A DNA stretch of 7,330 nt, taken from the NCBI GenBank assembly GCA_026397575.1, contig JAPLUP010000501.1, positions 1 to 7,330 of the forward strand, in the 5' to 3' direction. This DNA is from Candidatus Zixiibacteriota bacterium (GTDB lineage: Bacteria; Zixibacteria; MSB-5A5; CAIYYT01). Every line of letters starts with the position of its first letter. Positions within the stretch are counted from its first letter, which is position 1. Of the stretch, positions 6,538 to 7,330 are shown piece by piece. The position numbers and the translations under genes were made by a program. The notes beneath the pieces are model-generated. The model made no database searches, was not told where the DNA came from, and saw only the letters and a list, made by a program, of their open reading frames with translations.

Positions 6538-7330
6538 ATGAGCAAGAGTGGCAAGAGAGACAATGCCGATCTCTGGTGGAAGATCGTCTCCCTGGCAGTC
6601 GTGACCGCCATTACTGTGGCGATTCACTACGGCTGGATTCTGGTGCCGCTGTTCGGGCATGCCGGCTGGGTGCACGCCATTCACAGCCGATTGTGCTATA
6701 TACCGATCGTTATGGCGGCAGCATGGTTTGGTTTGCGCGGCGGTCTGATCACTGCGGCCACAATTTCTCTGATGATACAACCGTTTATTCTCTGGTCAAA
6801 CAATCCCCATATGGAACCATCGAGCGAATGGGTGGAAATCGTCTTCTATTTCGCGATTGGCGGACTGATCGGTCTACTGGTTGATCGCGAGAGACGAATC
6901 CGGGCGCGACATGAGGAAACCGCCCTGCAACTCGAACGGTCGCAGCGGTTGTCGCAGATGGGACAGATGGCAGCTAGCGTGGCGCATGAGATAAAGAACC
7001 CGCTGGCGTCGATCAAAGGCGCGGTGGAAATCATCAACTCGCCGGCAACGTCGACGGACGAACGTAGAGAGTTCCAAGGAATTGTCTCATCCGAGATTGG
7101 CAGAATCGACCGCACCGTCCGGGAGTTTCTCGATTTTGGTCGACCACGGGAAATAGCGTTGCAGCGGGCAGATTTGAATGCGACCGTAACGGCAGCGGCG
7201 AAACAAATGGAAAGACAGGTCAACGACAAAGGGCTGGAATTGATCACGATGATCGAAAGCGACATTATCGCGGAAGTCGACAGCGAGAGTATACATCAAC
7301 TTGTTCTCAACTTGCTGCTTAATGCCATGG
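6538..7330 (+). CDS. Membrane sensor histidine kinase (NtrB/ZraS-like), 3' end outside window
   Basis: Two-component sensor kinase; 264 residues are visible before the right edge. The N-terminal third is hydrophobic, with about four membrane stretches (roughly 15-38, 52-65, 68-86 and 99-116), including YIPIVMAAAWFGLRGGLITA, a pattern seen in small membrane-embedded sensor modules. A charged linker (117-140, probably coiled coil) leads to HisKA with the H-box SVAHEIKNPLASIKG, phosphoacceptor H150. The C-terminal end, NLLLNAM (258-264), is the start of the HATPase N-box, so the rest of the ATP site and any later domains are missing from view. It has no PAS domain and no large external loop. The ATG follows AAAGGA at five-base spacing. 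It is 138 bp behind the hybrid kinase on the same strand. Kinases of this type are often followed by a sigma54-activating response regulator, which cannot be checked here. Confidence 0.92.
   Translation, partial: MSKSGKRDNADLWWKIVSLAVVTAITVAIHYGWILVPLFGHAGWVHAIHSRLCYIPIVMAAAWFGLRGGLITAATISLMIQPFILWSNNPHMEPSSEWVEIVFYFAIGGLIGLLVDRERRIRARHEETALQLERSQRLSQMGQMAASVAHEIKNPLASIKGAVEIINSPATSTDERREFQGIVSSEIGRIDRTVREFLDFGRPREIALQRADLNATVTAAAKQMERQVNDKGLELITMIESDIIAEVDSESIHQLVLNLLLNAM

Overview
The window reads as an ordinary chromosomal segment of a Gram-negative-type environmental bacterium of moderate GC (judged by eye). The very large multi-PAS hybrid kinase, the second sensor kinase next to it, and a dispersed extragenic repeat of the 'GTCATTCTGAGG...GAAGAATCT' kind fit the deltaproteobacteria-like or FCB-like lineages (such as Zixibacteria) often seen in metagenomes. 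The phylum cannot be fixed from this sequence alone. No phage, plasmid, CRISPR, tRNA or rRNA signal was seen.

Layout. (1) Positions 1-304, minus strand: N-terminus of valyl-tRNA synthetase (valS), running off the left edge. (2) Positions 305-444: a compact divergent promoter region with a good sigma70-type promoter for each direction. (3) Positions 445-1227, plus: mazG, a two-domain nucleoside triphosphate pyrophosphohydrolase. (4) Positions 1228-1575: a 348-bp non-coding gap with two copies of a 12-bp direct repeat, a REP-like inverted-repeat element and small hairpins. (5) Positions 1576-6399, plus: a 1607-residue membrane hybrid histidine kinase with two transmembrane segments, nine consecutive PAS domains, HisKA, HATPase and a C-terminal receiver. 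(6) Positions 6400-6537: an intergenic gap with a 12-bp-arm dyad overlapping a possible promoter. (7) Positions 6538-7330, plus: a second, conventional membrane histidine kinase, cut off by the right edge inside its ATP-binding domain.

How the genes relate. valS and mazG are housekeeping genes that share only their divergent promoter region. The two kinases form a separate signalling block in the same direction. The hybrid kinase ends in a receiver with no output domain, so its phosphate must go to another protein (an HPt or response regulator) not present here. The second kinase resembles NtrB/ZraS-type sensors, and a partner regulator may lie just beyond the right edge. No wholly new system is evident. 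The points most worth a second look are the nine-PAS array with one cysteine-rich PAS, the dyad/promoter overlap before the second kinase, and the repeat cluster at 1309-1490.
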